Part shown: piece by piece, positions 9,529 to 17,490 of the stretch
Position numbering within the stretch: the first letter of the stretch is position 1
Layout: each line of letters starts with the position of its first letter
DNA from: Deltaproteobacteria bacterium
GTDB lineage: Bacteria; Desulfobacterota; Desulfovibrionia; Desulfovibrionales; Desulfovibrionaceae
DNA: 52,248 bases
Direction: 5' to 3'
NCBI GenBank assembly: GCA_031275645.1
Contig: JAISOL010000067.1
Coordinates: 1-52,248, forward strand
The notes under the pieces: model-generated
Database searches by the model: none
Told to the model about the DNA's origin: nothing
What the model saw: the letters and a program-made list of their open reading frames with translations, nothing else
Made by a program: the position numbers and the translations under genes

Positions 9529-9542
9529 GGGCAGGTCTCCGC

Positions 9543-10586
9543 TCAGGCGAACTGAGCCAGGAATCGGACGTCGTTTTCAAACAGCAGGCGCAGGTCTCCT
9601 ATGCCGTATTTGAGCATGGCCACGCGCTCCACGCCCAGGCCGAAAGCGAATCCCGTGCATTCGGAGTCAAAGCCCACCGCCTTGAAAACATTGGGGTGCA
9701 CCATGCCGCTGCCCAGAATTTCCAGCCAGCCGGCTCCCTTGCAGACCCGGCAGTTTTCGCCGCCCCTGTGTCCTTTGCCTCCGCAGAGGATACAGGAAAT
9801 ATCGACCTCCGCGCTGACTTCGGTAAAGGGGAAGAAACTGGGGCGGAAGCGCGTGCGCACCTCCCGGCCGAAAAGACTGCGCGCGAAATAGGCCAGAGTG
9901 CCGCGCAAATCCGCCAGAGAAACGCTTTTATCCACCAGCAGCCCTTCGATCTGGTGAAACATGGGCGTATGCGTGAGATCGGAGTCGCGGCGGTAAACCT
10001 TGCCCGGAACAATCACGGCCAGGGGCGGCTTTTTGTATTCCAGCATGGCGCGCACCTGCACGGGCGAAGTATGCGTGCGCAAAAGCGTATCCCCGCCGAG
10101 GTACAGGGTATCCTGCATGGCGCGGGCCGGATGCTCCTCGGGAAAGTTGAGGGCCGTGAAGTTGTGGAAATCCGTTTCCGCTTCCGGGCCGGAAACGACT
10201 TCAAAGCCTATGCGCTCCAAAAGAGCGCAAATTTCGTTCATAACCAGGGTAATGGGGTGCAGAGAGCCCTGCGCGGGGAGGCGTCCGGGCAGGGAAGGAT
10301 CAAAAAACTCAGCCGCCGCGGCCGGGCGCCTGAGAACAGCGGCGCGCCCCTCCAGGAGATCCTGAAAAAGCTTTTTGATTTCATTGGCTCTCCGGCCCAG
10401 GGCGGGCCGCTCTTCGGGGGGGGCCTGCCCCAGGAGAGCCATCAGGGCGGCCAGTCTGCCCTTGCGGCCCATAAAAGCCACGCGCAGAGCTTCCAGATCC
10501 TCCGGGGAAGAGGTTGCCGCAAGCTCTTTTTCAAATTGTCCGGCCAGGTTTTCCAGTTCGACGCTAAGACTCATGTTTCGATCCAC
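9543..10586 (-). CDS. pheS: Phenylalanine--tRNA ligase alpha subunit
   Basis: This class II catalytic subunit (about 347 residues) has an N-terminal coiled coil, then motif 2 ([15 protein letters not shown]) and motif 3 ([13 protein letters not shown]). Between them lies a [20 protein letters not shown] insert with two CxxC pairs, a probable zinc knuckle known in many bacterial PheS proteins. The GTG at 10586 gives [13 protein letters not shown]; the ATG four codons later (10574) is an equally good start, since the G-rich element upstream is badly spaced for both. A large hairpin separates it from rplT. Confidence 0.96.
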   Translation of the reverse strand: MDRNMSLSVELENLAGQFEKELAATSSPEDLEALRVAFMGRKGRLAALMALLGQAPPEERPALGRRANEIKKLFQDLLEGRAAVLRRPAAAAEFFDPSLPGRLPAQGSLHPITLVMNEICALLERIGFEVVSGPEAETDFHNFTALNFPEEHPARAMQDTLYLGGDTLLRTHTSPVQVRAMLEYKKPPLAVIVPGKVYRRDSDLTHTPMFHQIEGLLVDKSVSLADLRGTLAYFARSLFGREVRTRFRPSFFPFTEVSAEVDISCILCGGKGHRGGENCRVCKGAGWLEILGSGMVHPNVFKAVGFDSECTGFAFGLGVERVAMLKYGIGDLRLLFENDVRFLAQFA

Positions 10587-10604
10587 TGCCCCTTGTCGCG
10601 AATG

Positions 10605-10641
10605 CGGCCCGAAGCGCCCGCGGAAAGGGCGCTCCGGGCCG
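10605..10641. other. Strong hairpin in the rplT-pheS gap
   Basis: CGGCCCG (605-611) and AGCGCCC (613-619) pair exactly with GGGCGCT (627-633) and CGGGCCG (635-641), a 14-pair stem with one 1x1 mismatch and a 7-base loop (last three digits of each position given). No T run follows on the minus strand, so it is more likely an RNA-processing or partial-readthrough element than a full terminator. It may set the ratio of ribosomal protein to PheST synthesis, which is an inference. Confidence 0.6.
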
Positions 10642-10647
10642 GGAAAA

Positions 10648-11001
10648 TCAATCCAGGACGGTTTTGACGCGTTCGGCCAGACGCGCGAAATCTTCCTTCT
10701 CCCTGACCGCCATATCGGCCAGGACTTTGCGGTCCAGCAGAATAGCGGCCTTTTTCAGGCCGTGCATGAAGGAAGCGTAAGTGAGGCCGTGCTCGCGCGC
10801 GCCGGCGTTGATCCGCAGAATCCAGAGTTTGCGGAATTCCCTCTTTCTGGTTTTGCGGTCGCGAAAGGCGTATTGCTGCGCCCTCTCCACCGCCTCGCGG
10901 GCGGTGCGGTAAAGCAGCCCCCTGCCGCCGCGAAAGCCCTTGGCCCTCTCCAGATATTTCTTGTGGCGTTTATGCGCCGCCAGCCCTCTCTTCACACGCA
11001 T
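10648..11001 (-). CDS. rplT: 50S ribosomal protein L20
   Basis: This 117-residue L20 starts [23 protein letters not shown] and is rich in Arg and Lys as usual. It binds 23S rRNA early in large-subunit assembly and in several bacteria represses its own operon. The start ATG at 11001 has AAGGAGATG upstream. It follows rpmI by 77 bases in the usual L35-L20 order. Confidence 0.97.
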   Translation of the reverse strand: MRVKRGLAAHKRHKKYLERAKGFRGGRGLLYRTAREAVERAQQYAFRDRKTRKREFRKLWILRINAGAREHGLTYASFMHGLKKAAILLDRKVLADMAVREKEDFARLAERVKTVLD

Positions 11002-11078
11002 GGAGCATCTCCTTTAATCCCGCGAGGCGGAGGAAAGCCTGCGGAACAATCCGGGCCGCTCCGCGGCCCCGCTGAAAG

Positions 11079-11276
11079 TTAGAGGTAAGGACACATCCTG
11101 CGCACAGCCTTGGCATTGGCGGAATCCACCAACGCGGGCTGACCCAGGCGCATTTTGCGTCCGGCGCTTTTCTTGGTCAGGATATGCCGCAGATTCTGAC
11201 GGCGGCGCTTTATCTTTCCGGAAGCGGTGGCGGAAAAGCGTTTGGCCGCGGCCCGCCGGGTTTTGAGTTTGGGCAT
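11079..11276 (-). CDS. rpmI: 50S ribosomal protein L35
   Basis: L35 is 65 residues, beginning [14 protein letters not shown] and ending RRMCPYL. The frame is open further upstream, but ATG at 11276 (one of two adjacent ATGs) matches the family start and has AAGGAG in front of it. Its normal upstream neighbour infC (IF-3) is absent; a hybrid histidine kinase gene lies there instead, so this operon starts at rpmI and is a break in common gene order. Confidence 0.96.
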   Translation of the reverse strand: MPKLKTRRAAAKRFSATASGKIKRRRQNLRHILTKKSAGRKMRLGQPALVDSANAKAVRRMCPYL

Positions 11277-11360
11277 CATGCACTCCTTGAATTCAAGCTG
11301 CCGCGGTAAATCGGCTCCGCGCGGCCCCAGGGCCGGCGACCTCCGCAAGGCAGAGGCGGA

Positions 11361-11389
11361 ATAATGCTCCAAAACCGAAAATTACGCAA
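11361..11389 (-). promoter_or_regulatory. Possible sigma-70 promoter for rpmI-rplT-pheST
   Basis: On the minus strand TTGCGT (11389-11384) is followed after 17 bases by CATTAT (11366-11361). This is 3/6 plus 4/6 to consensus with ideal spacing and lies 85 bases upstream of rpmI in a small gap where a promoter is needed because infC is missing. No experiment supports it. Confidence 0.35.
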
Positions 11390-11392
11390 GAG

Positions 11393-14300
11393 CTACTTTT
11401 CGCCGGCCCGCAGTACCCTGGCAATGGTCTCCAGCATCAGCGGAAATTCCACGGGTTTGGGTATATGGGCGTTCATGCCGCTTTCCAGAGCCTTGTCCAC
11501 GTCCTCCTTGAAAGCGTTGGCCGTCATGGCTATGATGGGAACGCCCGCGGCGTCCGGGCGCGCTGAGAGGCGTATGCCGCGGGCGGCTTCGTAGCCGTCC
11601 ATATTGGGCATCTGTATATCCATCAGGATGAGATCGTAGGCTCCGGGGGCGGAGCGGACAAAAGCTTCCAGAGCCTCACGCCCGTCTTCCGCCTCATCCA
11701 GGGTGAGGTCGTATTCCGCCAGCATCTCCAATATAATCAGGCGGTTTATGTCGTTATCGTCCACCAGCAGTATGCGCCTGCCCTTGAGCATGGCGGAATA
11801 ATCCTCGGCGCTCAGCTCCAGGCGCGGGTTTTCCTCTTCGCCCCGGGAAAGGCGTATCTCAAAGGAGAAGGAACTGCCCTCGCCGGGTTTGCTCCGCACG
11901 GAGATGTTTCCGCCCATCATATTGACTATGCTCTGGCTGATGGAAAGGCCGAGGCCGGTGCCGCCGTAGCGCTGGCTGATCTGGGAATCGGCCTGTTCAA
12001 AGGGGTTGAACAGATTGGTGAATTTGCTCAAGTCCATGCCTATGCCGGTATCCCGCACCTGGAAGCGCAACAGGCAGGTTTCGGGCGTGACTTCCTCTTC
12101 TCCCACGCTCAGAGTGACCGAGCCTCCGGGAGGGGTGAACTTGACGGCGTTGCCCAGAAGGTTGATCAGAACCTGCCGCAGGCGCAGGGGATCGCCGATT
12201 ACGCAGTCAACGCGGGAAAGGCCGGAATCAATCACAAAAGTGATGCTGCCGTCGTTGCAGCGCGGGCGGATGATGGTATCCACGTCGTCCAGCATATTGC
12301 TCAGGGCGAAAGGCTCGCGCCCCAGCTCAATCTTGCCCGCCTCTATTTTGGATATGTCGAGAATGTCGCTGATCAGGCCCAGAAGGTGCCGGGAAGATTG
12401 CTCCACCTGGGAAAGATGCCTGGAAATGCTTTCCGCGTCCGGCTCCCCCTCGGAAAGCTTGCGCTGCGCTATGCCCACCAGCCCCAGAATGGCGTTCATG
12501 GGGGTGCGTATCTCGTGGCTCATGCGGGCCAGAAAGGCGCTTTTGGACTGGTTGGCGCTGTTGGCCTCGCTCACGGCCTGTTCCAGTTTTTCCTGGGTCC
12601 GGCGCAAAGCTCTTTCCACTTCCACATGGGCTGTAACGTCGCGGCTCACGCTGAGCATGCCCATGACCCGGCCGGATTTGTCAAAAAGGGGCGTATACAC
12701 GGAATCCACCGTTTCCACATGCCCGTCCGCAAAGGTGATTGTCTCCTCCACCAGCTGGGCCTTTCTCTCGCGCAGGGCGAGATCCTCAATCTCGCGCTGC
12801 CGCCCGGCCAGAGCCGGAGGCAGAACCTCCTCCGGGCCGCGCCCGATTATGCTCCCGTCCGGCAGCCCCGCCATATCCCTGAAGCGGATGTTCACCACCT
12901 GGTAGAGGCCGTTTTCGTCCCTGTAGGCGATGACATCCGGGAAAGCGTTGAAGAGGTGCTCCAGCAGGGCGTGCTGCTTTTCGCTGCGCTGCCGCGCCAG
13001 TTCCAGATCCGTGACGTTGGAGAGGCTCACGATGTAGCCTATGTTCCCGCCTTCCTTGTTTTTGAAGTAATTGGCCCGGCCCAGGTAGTAGGTATGGTCT
13101 CTGGCGGAAAAGAAGTTGACCGGCTTGCGCCCGTTGAGCAGGGCGGCTATGGGATCGGCCGGGCTGTCGCGCTCGAACAGGGAAAATTCCCAGTAATATT
13201 TTCCCCGTATTCCCTCCAGAGTCTGGTTGAGGCGCTGCAGCGAGTGCTCGTTCATATAGATGTAGCGCATTTCCAGATCCGTGATGAACAGCCCTCCCTG
13301 GGCCGTCTGCACGATATTGTCGGCCATGTCGTCAAAGGCGTCGGCCAGGGTGCCCATTTCATCCTTGATGGGGGCGTTGAAGCGGAATTCGCGGTATCCA
13401 GAGCGGAAGCGGGAGATGCCGTCGATCAGCCCCCTGATGCTGCCGGCGAAGAACGAAGCCAGCCATATGGCCACCAGGATGACCAGCACGGCCATGGCGG
13501 CTGTGCTCAGGCCCAGGCTCGCGGCCGTGTTCAGGAGATTCTTCTCTATGGCTTCCTGGGCGTCCGCGGACATGGCGGCCAGGGATTTGTCCGTCTGGTC
13601 GATGAGCTGATCAATCACCTTCTTGCTTTCGGTGGCCGGACGGTGAAAATCGTCCAGCCCGGCGCCTATGGCCACAAAGCCGAAGCCGCGCGGCGAGTGC
13701 GCGTATCTGCCGGTATAGTAGGGTATGGCCGCGGCCGTGGTCAGCTTGCGCAGGCCGCTCCAGAGTATGTTGAAGGAGCCCGAGCCGCCGTTTTGGGTGA
13801 GATCGAACCAGCCCGTGCATTGCGGGGCGAAGTTGAGGTAGCGGCAGTCCAGGCCGACCAGACCGGCGCGGGTGAGTTCGGCGGCGGGCTTGCGCTGCAC
13901 GGACTGATCCTGAAAGGTGGGCACGCCGGCTATGAACTCCGCGAAACTTTTGCCCGAAGCCCGCCATTCATCGTAAATCCTGTCTTCCAGCCAGGGAATC
14001 TGGGGGTCTCCGCTTTCCGGGTCATAACCGACAATGGAAAAATGACGCGGATGGGCCACGCTGCGCCCCTTGTAGTCCCAGATAAAGGCGTAGTTTCCTT
14101 CCGCCGCGTCCGGCAGTTCTATATAGCGCCCGGTCATGGGCGTGATCCTGTCCACAAACTCCATTATATGATCGTGGTTCAGGGCCAGAGTCACAAAGCC
14201 CACGATCCTGCCGCCGTCCGTCACCGGGGTCCCCCAGCGCACTATTCCCCTGAAGCGCCTGCCCACGGGATTTTCGCGCCCGGCATAGGCGGAGTTCTCC

Positions 14301-15190
14301 GGCTCGTAGGCTATGCCGGCCTTGGCGGCGTTTTCCGGGTTGAAGACGCCGATTATCCTGGAGCCGACATAGGCTCCGATGACGTCGGAAACGTAAATTT
14401 CTCCGGGAGCGAGCTTTTTGAGCTCCTGAAAATAATCTTCCGCCTTGACGAAAGTGTTTTCGCGCCTGGAAACGTCTTTAAGCTCTTTGGAAAGATAGTC
14501 GGCGGTGACGACCTTGAGCCTTTCCCGCCCGTCGAGATCTATAAAGGTCATTTCCGCGAAAAGCGGGCGCTTTTCATAAACAAAGCCGTCCGGAGGGCGG
14601 TAGTGGAAGCGGATGTCGTTTTCCTTGTTGGAAGAAGCCACTTCCCCGCCCCCGGGCCCCTCCACGGCCGGAACCCATCCGCTCCCGTCCCCGGAGAGCT
14701 TCCAGGCGCCGGGCACGAGCACGCGCCCCAGCCTGCCTTTGACGAAGTCGCGGTAACTCCGCTCGTTCCGGGGCAGGCCGGCGGCAAAGAGGATATCGTC
14801 GTCCCGTTCGTAGAGAAAGGAGGCCACCCTCAAGGCCGTGTCCGTGGTCATGCGCTCTATGTCCTGCCTGGCTCTTTCGTCCAAGGCCTCCTCCGCGTCT
14901 CTGGCGGCGATGTTGCCGGCGTTGATCAGGGCGTTGTAGGCCGTATTGTGCAGATCCAGAGCGCGTTTTGAAAGTTCCTGCCCCAGAATCCAGGACTGGC
15001 GCCAGGCGACAATGGCCAGCAGGATCAGCGGCAGAACCTTGATCAGAATAAACAGGGTAATCAGCTTAGCCCGCATGCCCAGGCCGAAGCGCGAAAATAT
15101 TTTTTCTATAAAGAAATAGAGCTTGCTGTTCTTTTTTGTCATGGCGCAACGTTTTCCGGAGGAAGCCGCCCCTTCGGGCGGCGCGGACAC
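11393..15190 (-). CDS. Membrane-bound hybrid sensor histidine kinase (sensor-HAMP-PAS-PAS-HisKA-HATPase-REC)
   Basis: This 1265-residue kinase has a membrane helix near residues 42-63, a periplasmic sensor of roughly 500 residues, a second helix near 562-582, a HAMP-like region, two PAS domains (about 627-750 and 745-865), a HisKA domain with H-box MSHEIRTPMNAILG (His near 890), an HATPase domain (N box NLLGNAVKFTPPG, G boxes DTGIGM and GGTGLGLSI) and a C-terminal receiver (LLVDDNDINR, phospho-acceptor Asp in LMDIQMPNMDG near 1190, PKP lysine). All catalytic residues are present. GTG at 15190 has AGGGAAG upstream; ATG at 15142 is an alternative start with a weaker site. The sensor resembles large Cache-type domains of ligand-sensing kinases. 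It follows fliW by 35 bases, suggesting a link to motility, but no output regulator gene is adjacent. Confidence 0.9.
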   Translation of the reverse strand: MSAPPEGAASSGKRCAMTKKNSKLYFFIEKIFSRFGLGMRAKLITLFILIKVLPLILLAIVAWRQSWILGQELSKRALDLHNTAYNALINAGNIAARDAEEALDERARQDIERMTTDTALRVASFLYERDDDILFAAGLPRNERSYRDFVKGRLGRVLVPGAWKLSGDGSGWVPAVEGPGGGEVASSNKENDIRFHYRPPDGFVYEKRPLFAEMTFIDLDGRERLKVVTADYLSKELKDVSRRENTFVKAEDYFQELKKLAPGEIYVSDVIGAYVGSRIIGVFNPENAAKAGIAYEPENSAYAGRENPVGRRFRGIVRWGTPVTDGGRIVGFVTLALNHDHIMEFVDRITPMTGRYIELPDAAEGNYAFIWDYKGRSVAHPRHFSIVGYDPESGDPQIPWLEDRIYDEWRASGKSFAEFIAGVPTFQDQSVQRKPAAELTRAGLVGLDCRYLNFAPQCTGWFDLTQNGGSGSFNILWSGLRKLTTAAAIPYYTGRYAHSPRGFGFVAIGAGLDDFHRPATESKKVIDQLIDQTDKSLAAMSADAQEAIEKNLLNTAASLGLSTAAMAVLVILVAIWLASFFAGSIRGLIDGISRFRSGYREFRFNAPIKDEMGTLADAFDDMADNIVQTAQGGLFITDLEMRYIYMNEHSLQRLNQTLEGIRGKYYWEFSLFERDSPADPIAALLNGRKPVNFFSARDHTYYLGRANYFKNKEGGNIGYIVSLSNVTDLELARQRSEKQHALLEHLFNAFPDVIAYRDENGLYQVVNIRFRDMAGLPDGSIIGRGPEEVLPPALAGRQREIEDLALRERKAQLVEETITFADGHVETVDSVYTPLFDKSGRVMGMLSVSRDVTAHVEVERALRRTQEKLEQAVSEANSANQSKSAFLARMSHEIRTPMNAILGLVGIAQRKLSEGEPDAESISRHLSQVEQSSRHLLGLISDILDISKIEAGKIELGREPFALSNMLDDVDTIIRPRCNDGSITFVIDSGLSRVDCVIGDPLRLRQVLINLLGNAVKFTPPGGSVTLSVGEEEVTPETCLLRFQVRDTGIGMDLSKFTNLFNPFEQADSQISQRYGGTGLGLSISQSIVNMMGGNISVRSKPGEGSSFSFEIRLSRGEEENPRLELSAEDYSAMLKGRRILLVDDNDINRLIILEMLAEYDLTLDEAEDGREALEAFVRSAPGAYDLILMDIQMPNMDGYEAARGIRLSARPDAAGVPIIAMTANAFKEDVDKALESGMNAHIPKPVEFPLMLETIARVLRAGEK

Positions 15191-15225
15191 CTGGCAATCT
15201 TCCCTATTTTGCCGAAACCGTCAAT

Positions 15226-15672
15226 TCATTTCCCGCGCAGGGGAAACCTCACGGGATGCCCTCCGGGCTCGGACTGGGGGACTTGCAGGCCCAGACGGGC
15301 CTCGTGGTTGATGGCCACCGGCCCGGTGAGGTTGAGGCAGGCCTCTTCCGGCCGGCCCACGGGTATGGTCACGGTGACCAGCACGGAAAGATGTTCCGGG
15401 GATTCCATGTTCAGCATGTTCTGCTCCGCCTCGCCCAGGCGGAAGGAATAATCCGGAATGAAGGCGTAAGGATCGGCCACCATCAGCCCCAGGCCGGGAT
15501 CTTCCAGGCTTTGCAGCACCATGAAGGGCACGTCCTCGCGTATGCGCAACAGGACAAAGTCGCGCTTGTCCTCATAGCCGATAAGCCCGCGCGGGAAGCG
15601 CACTATGCTTTCCAGGGCGATTTTGTGCGGACCCAGCCGGGTTTCGATTTCAATTATTTTTTGCTCTGCCAT
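15226..15672 (-). CDS. fliW: Flagellar assembly factor FliW
   Basis: FliW (148 residues) binds and antagonises CsrA and also binds flagellin, so that flagellin translation tracks filament export. The conserved [17 protein letters not shown] and the C-terminal [19 protein letters not shown] are visible. It overlaps csrA by 19 bases, the classic partner arrangement. The flagellin gene itself is not in this window. Confidence 0.93.
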   Translation of the reverse strand: MAEQKIIEIETRLGPHKIALESIVRFPRGLIGYEDKRDFVLLRIREDVPFMVLQSLEDPGLGLMVADPYAFIPDYSFRLGEAEQNMLNMESPEHLSVLVTVTIPVGRPEEACLNLTGPVAINHEARLGLQVPQSEPGGHPVRFPLRGK

Positions 15673-15887
15673 ATTTCCGCCGCCGCGAGCAGATCCTTGC
15701 TGCTGGCCAGGATAGCCCGCGAGTTTTCGTCCCTGATGCGCAGGTAGACTTCTTCCCGGTATACCGGAGTGTCTCCGGGCAGATCAAGGCCCAGTTTGAC
15801 CTGTTTGCCCTGGATACTGAAGACGGTGAGCCGGATGTTATCGCCGATGCGCAGGCTTTCCCCCGCCCGGCGGGCCAGAATCAGCAT
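15654..15887 (-). CDS. csrA: Carbon storage regulator CsrA
   Basis: CsrA (77 residues) is an RNA-binding dimer that blocks ribosome sites containing GGA. The first strand ([16 protein letters not shown]) and the RNA-binding VYREEVY motif with the key Arg are intact. The C-terminal tail is longer than the 61-residue enterobacterial protein, as is common in FliW-regulated CsrA. It lies 15 bases after flgL and overlaps fliW. Confidence 0.96.
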   Translation of the reverse strand: MLILARRAGESLRIGDNIRLTVFSIQGKQVKLGLDLPGDTPVYREEVYLRIRDENSRAILASSKDLLAAAEIWQSKK

Positions 15888-15902
15888 GATGTTCCCCGCC
15901 GT

Positions 15903-17477
15903 TTACAAATAATCCAGCAAACTGAGCCGCATGATCATGGAGGAGGAGGAGAGCACGCTCTGGTAGGCCAGCTGCTGCTGGGAGAGACGGGTCATCAGCT
16001 CGCTTAAGTCCACGTCTTCCAGGGAACTCAGCCGGTCGTTCTCCTCCAGGGTCAGGGATTCCACCTGATAGCCCGCCGCCTCCACCCGGTTGAGGCGCGC
16101 GCCCATGGTCGCGCGCGCGCTGCTCAGATGCTGATCCAGTTCCATGCAGAAATCCAGGGTCTCCTGGCAGCCGGTCTGGCTGTTTGTCTCCAGAAAGGCG
16201 ACGGCCCGGCCCAGAACTTCAAACAGATTTTTATTCAGATCCGCCGGCTCCGGAAAAGCCACGCCGGAGGAAAAAGGCAGGGAGTAGAGCCCCCCGAAGA
16301 TGTCCAGGCCCACGTTGTTGATGGTGATGGAGGAGTCGGAGCCTATGTGGAGATCTATGTCCGCCCGGTGCGGCCGGATGATGAACTGGTCGCCGGCCGT
16401 GGGCACGGCGGGTATTTCCAGAAAGCCGCCTTCCACGGGCAGGCGCACGGGATTGCCCGGGCCGGGAGGGGAAGGCATGGGGGCGGTCAGGCCCTGCGCC
16501 CAGGAAACTCCGTCGTCCAGGCTGTAGGAATAGGTGACTTGGTTGCTCACGGCATCCACGCCGTCTATGCGCACGGCCACGTCGCGCTTGAAGACCCCGG
16601 CGGCCGAGGCCGCCGCGCCGGCGGGATAGCTCTGCGCCACGCTGGGGATGACGAGGTTGTCGTTGGTGTCGCCCGTGTACTCCACGGCCGGGCGCACATA
16701 GATCCAGGTGCCGGTTTCGTTGACCGCGTCCGGGTCGGGCACGGTGACGCTGACTCCGGCGTAATTCTCCAGCTTTACTTCCACTCCCGTATTGTTGGAG
16801 GCGGCGTTCAGGAGCAGGGTGTCGCTCCCTCCCCAGGAGCCGGCGTGCCAGCTGTCCCCTCCGTCCGTGGAATAGCGGAAGGCCGGCTGCCCGGAGAGGG
16901 GCAGGGAAGCGCCGGGGGTAAGGGTGGGCGGCTCGTCGATAAACTGGATGATGGCGCTTTGGGAGAGCCCGCCGCTCACGTCGTATTTCACGTCCGCCAG
17001 GGCGGCGTCGCGCGAGTGCGCCCCCAGAGTCATGACGTAGGGGGAAGAGTCGGTCTTGTGCCCGGCAAAAATGTAGCGCCCGTTGAATTTGGTATTGGCG
17101 TAGGAAAGCATCTCCTCCATAATCTCGCGCATCTCGTAGCCCGCGCTCTCGCGGTTGGCCCCGGAATAGGTGCCGCTGGCGCCCTGCTGCAGGAGGGTGA
17201 TCACGCGCGAAAGCTCGGTCTGCACCTGGCCCAGGGTGCTTTCCCCCTGCTCCAGCCAGCCCTGGGCCATGCTCAGGTTGTCCTTGTACTGGCTCAGAGA
17301 GCCCAGACGGGTGTTGGAAGCCATGATCTGGGAGGTGCCGTAGGGATCGTCCGAAGGCTTGTTCACTTTTTTCTGAGTGGAGGATTGCAGGTACGAATCC
17401 ATGTAGGCGCTCAGGGTGGAGTTCATGCCTGTGAGAAGATTCGAGTATATCTGGCGCTGCGAAACGCGGCTGATCAT
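15903..17477 (-). CDS. flgL: Flagellar hook-associated protein 3 (hook-filament junction)
   Basis: FlgL (524 residues) joins the hook, through FlgK, to the filament. The N-terminal MISRVSQRQIYSNLLTGMN and coiled-coil DPYGTSQIMASNTRLGSLSQY, and the C-terminal LSELMTRLSQQQLAYQSVL...LSLLDYL, are typical. The protein is longer than enterobacterial FlgL because of a large central surface region (about 140-410), a pattern seen in other Desulfovibrionaceae. It is 13 bases after flgK. Confidence 0.93.
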   Translation of the reverse strand: MISRVSQRQIYSNLLTGMNSTLSAYMDSYLQSSTQKKVNKPSDDPYGTSQIMASNTRLGSLSQYKDNLSMAQGWLEQGESTLGQVQTELSRVITLLQQGASGTYSGANRESAGYEMREIMEEMLSYANTKFNGRYIFAGHKTDSSPYVMTLGAHSRDAALADVKYDVSGGLSQSAIIQFIDEPPTLTPGASLPLSGQPAFRYSTDGGDSWHAGSWGGSDTLLLNAASNNTGVEVKLENYAGVSVTVPDPDAVNETGTWIYVRPAVEYTGDTNDNLVIPSVAQSYPAGAAASAAGVFKRDVAVRIDGVDAVSNQVTYSYSLDDGVSWAQGLTAPMPSPPGPGNPVRLPVEGGFLEIPAVPTAGDQFIIRPHRADIDLHIGSDSSITINNVGLDIFGGLYSLPFSSGVAFPEPADLNKNLFEVLGRAVAFLETNSQTGCQETLDFCMELDQHLSSARATMGARLNRVEAAGYQVESLTLEENDRLSSLEDVDLSELMTRLSQQQLAYQSVLSSSSMIMRLSLLDYL

Positions 17478-17490
17478 AATGACAAACTCC

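Noticed and set aside
15888-15902. Separate csrA promoter in the flgL-csrA gap
   Set aside because: The gap is only 15 bases and holds no promoter elements; csrA is more simply read with the flgL transcript or from an unseen site inside flgL.
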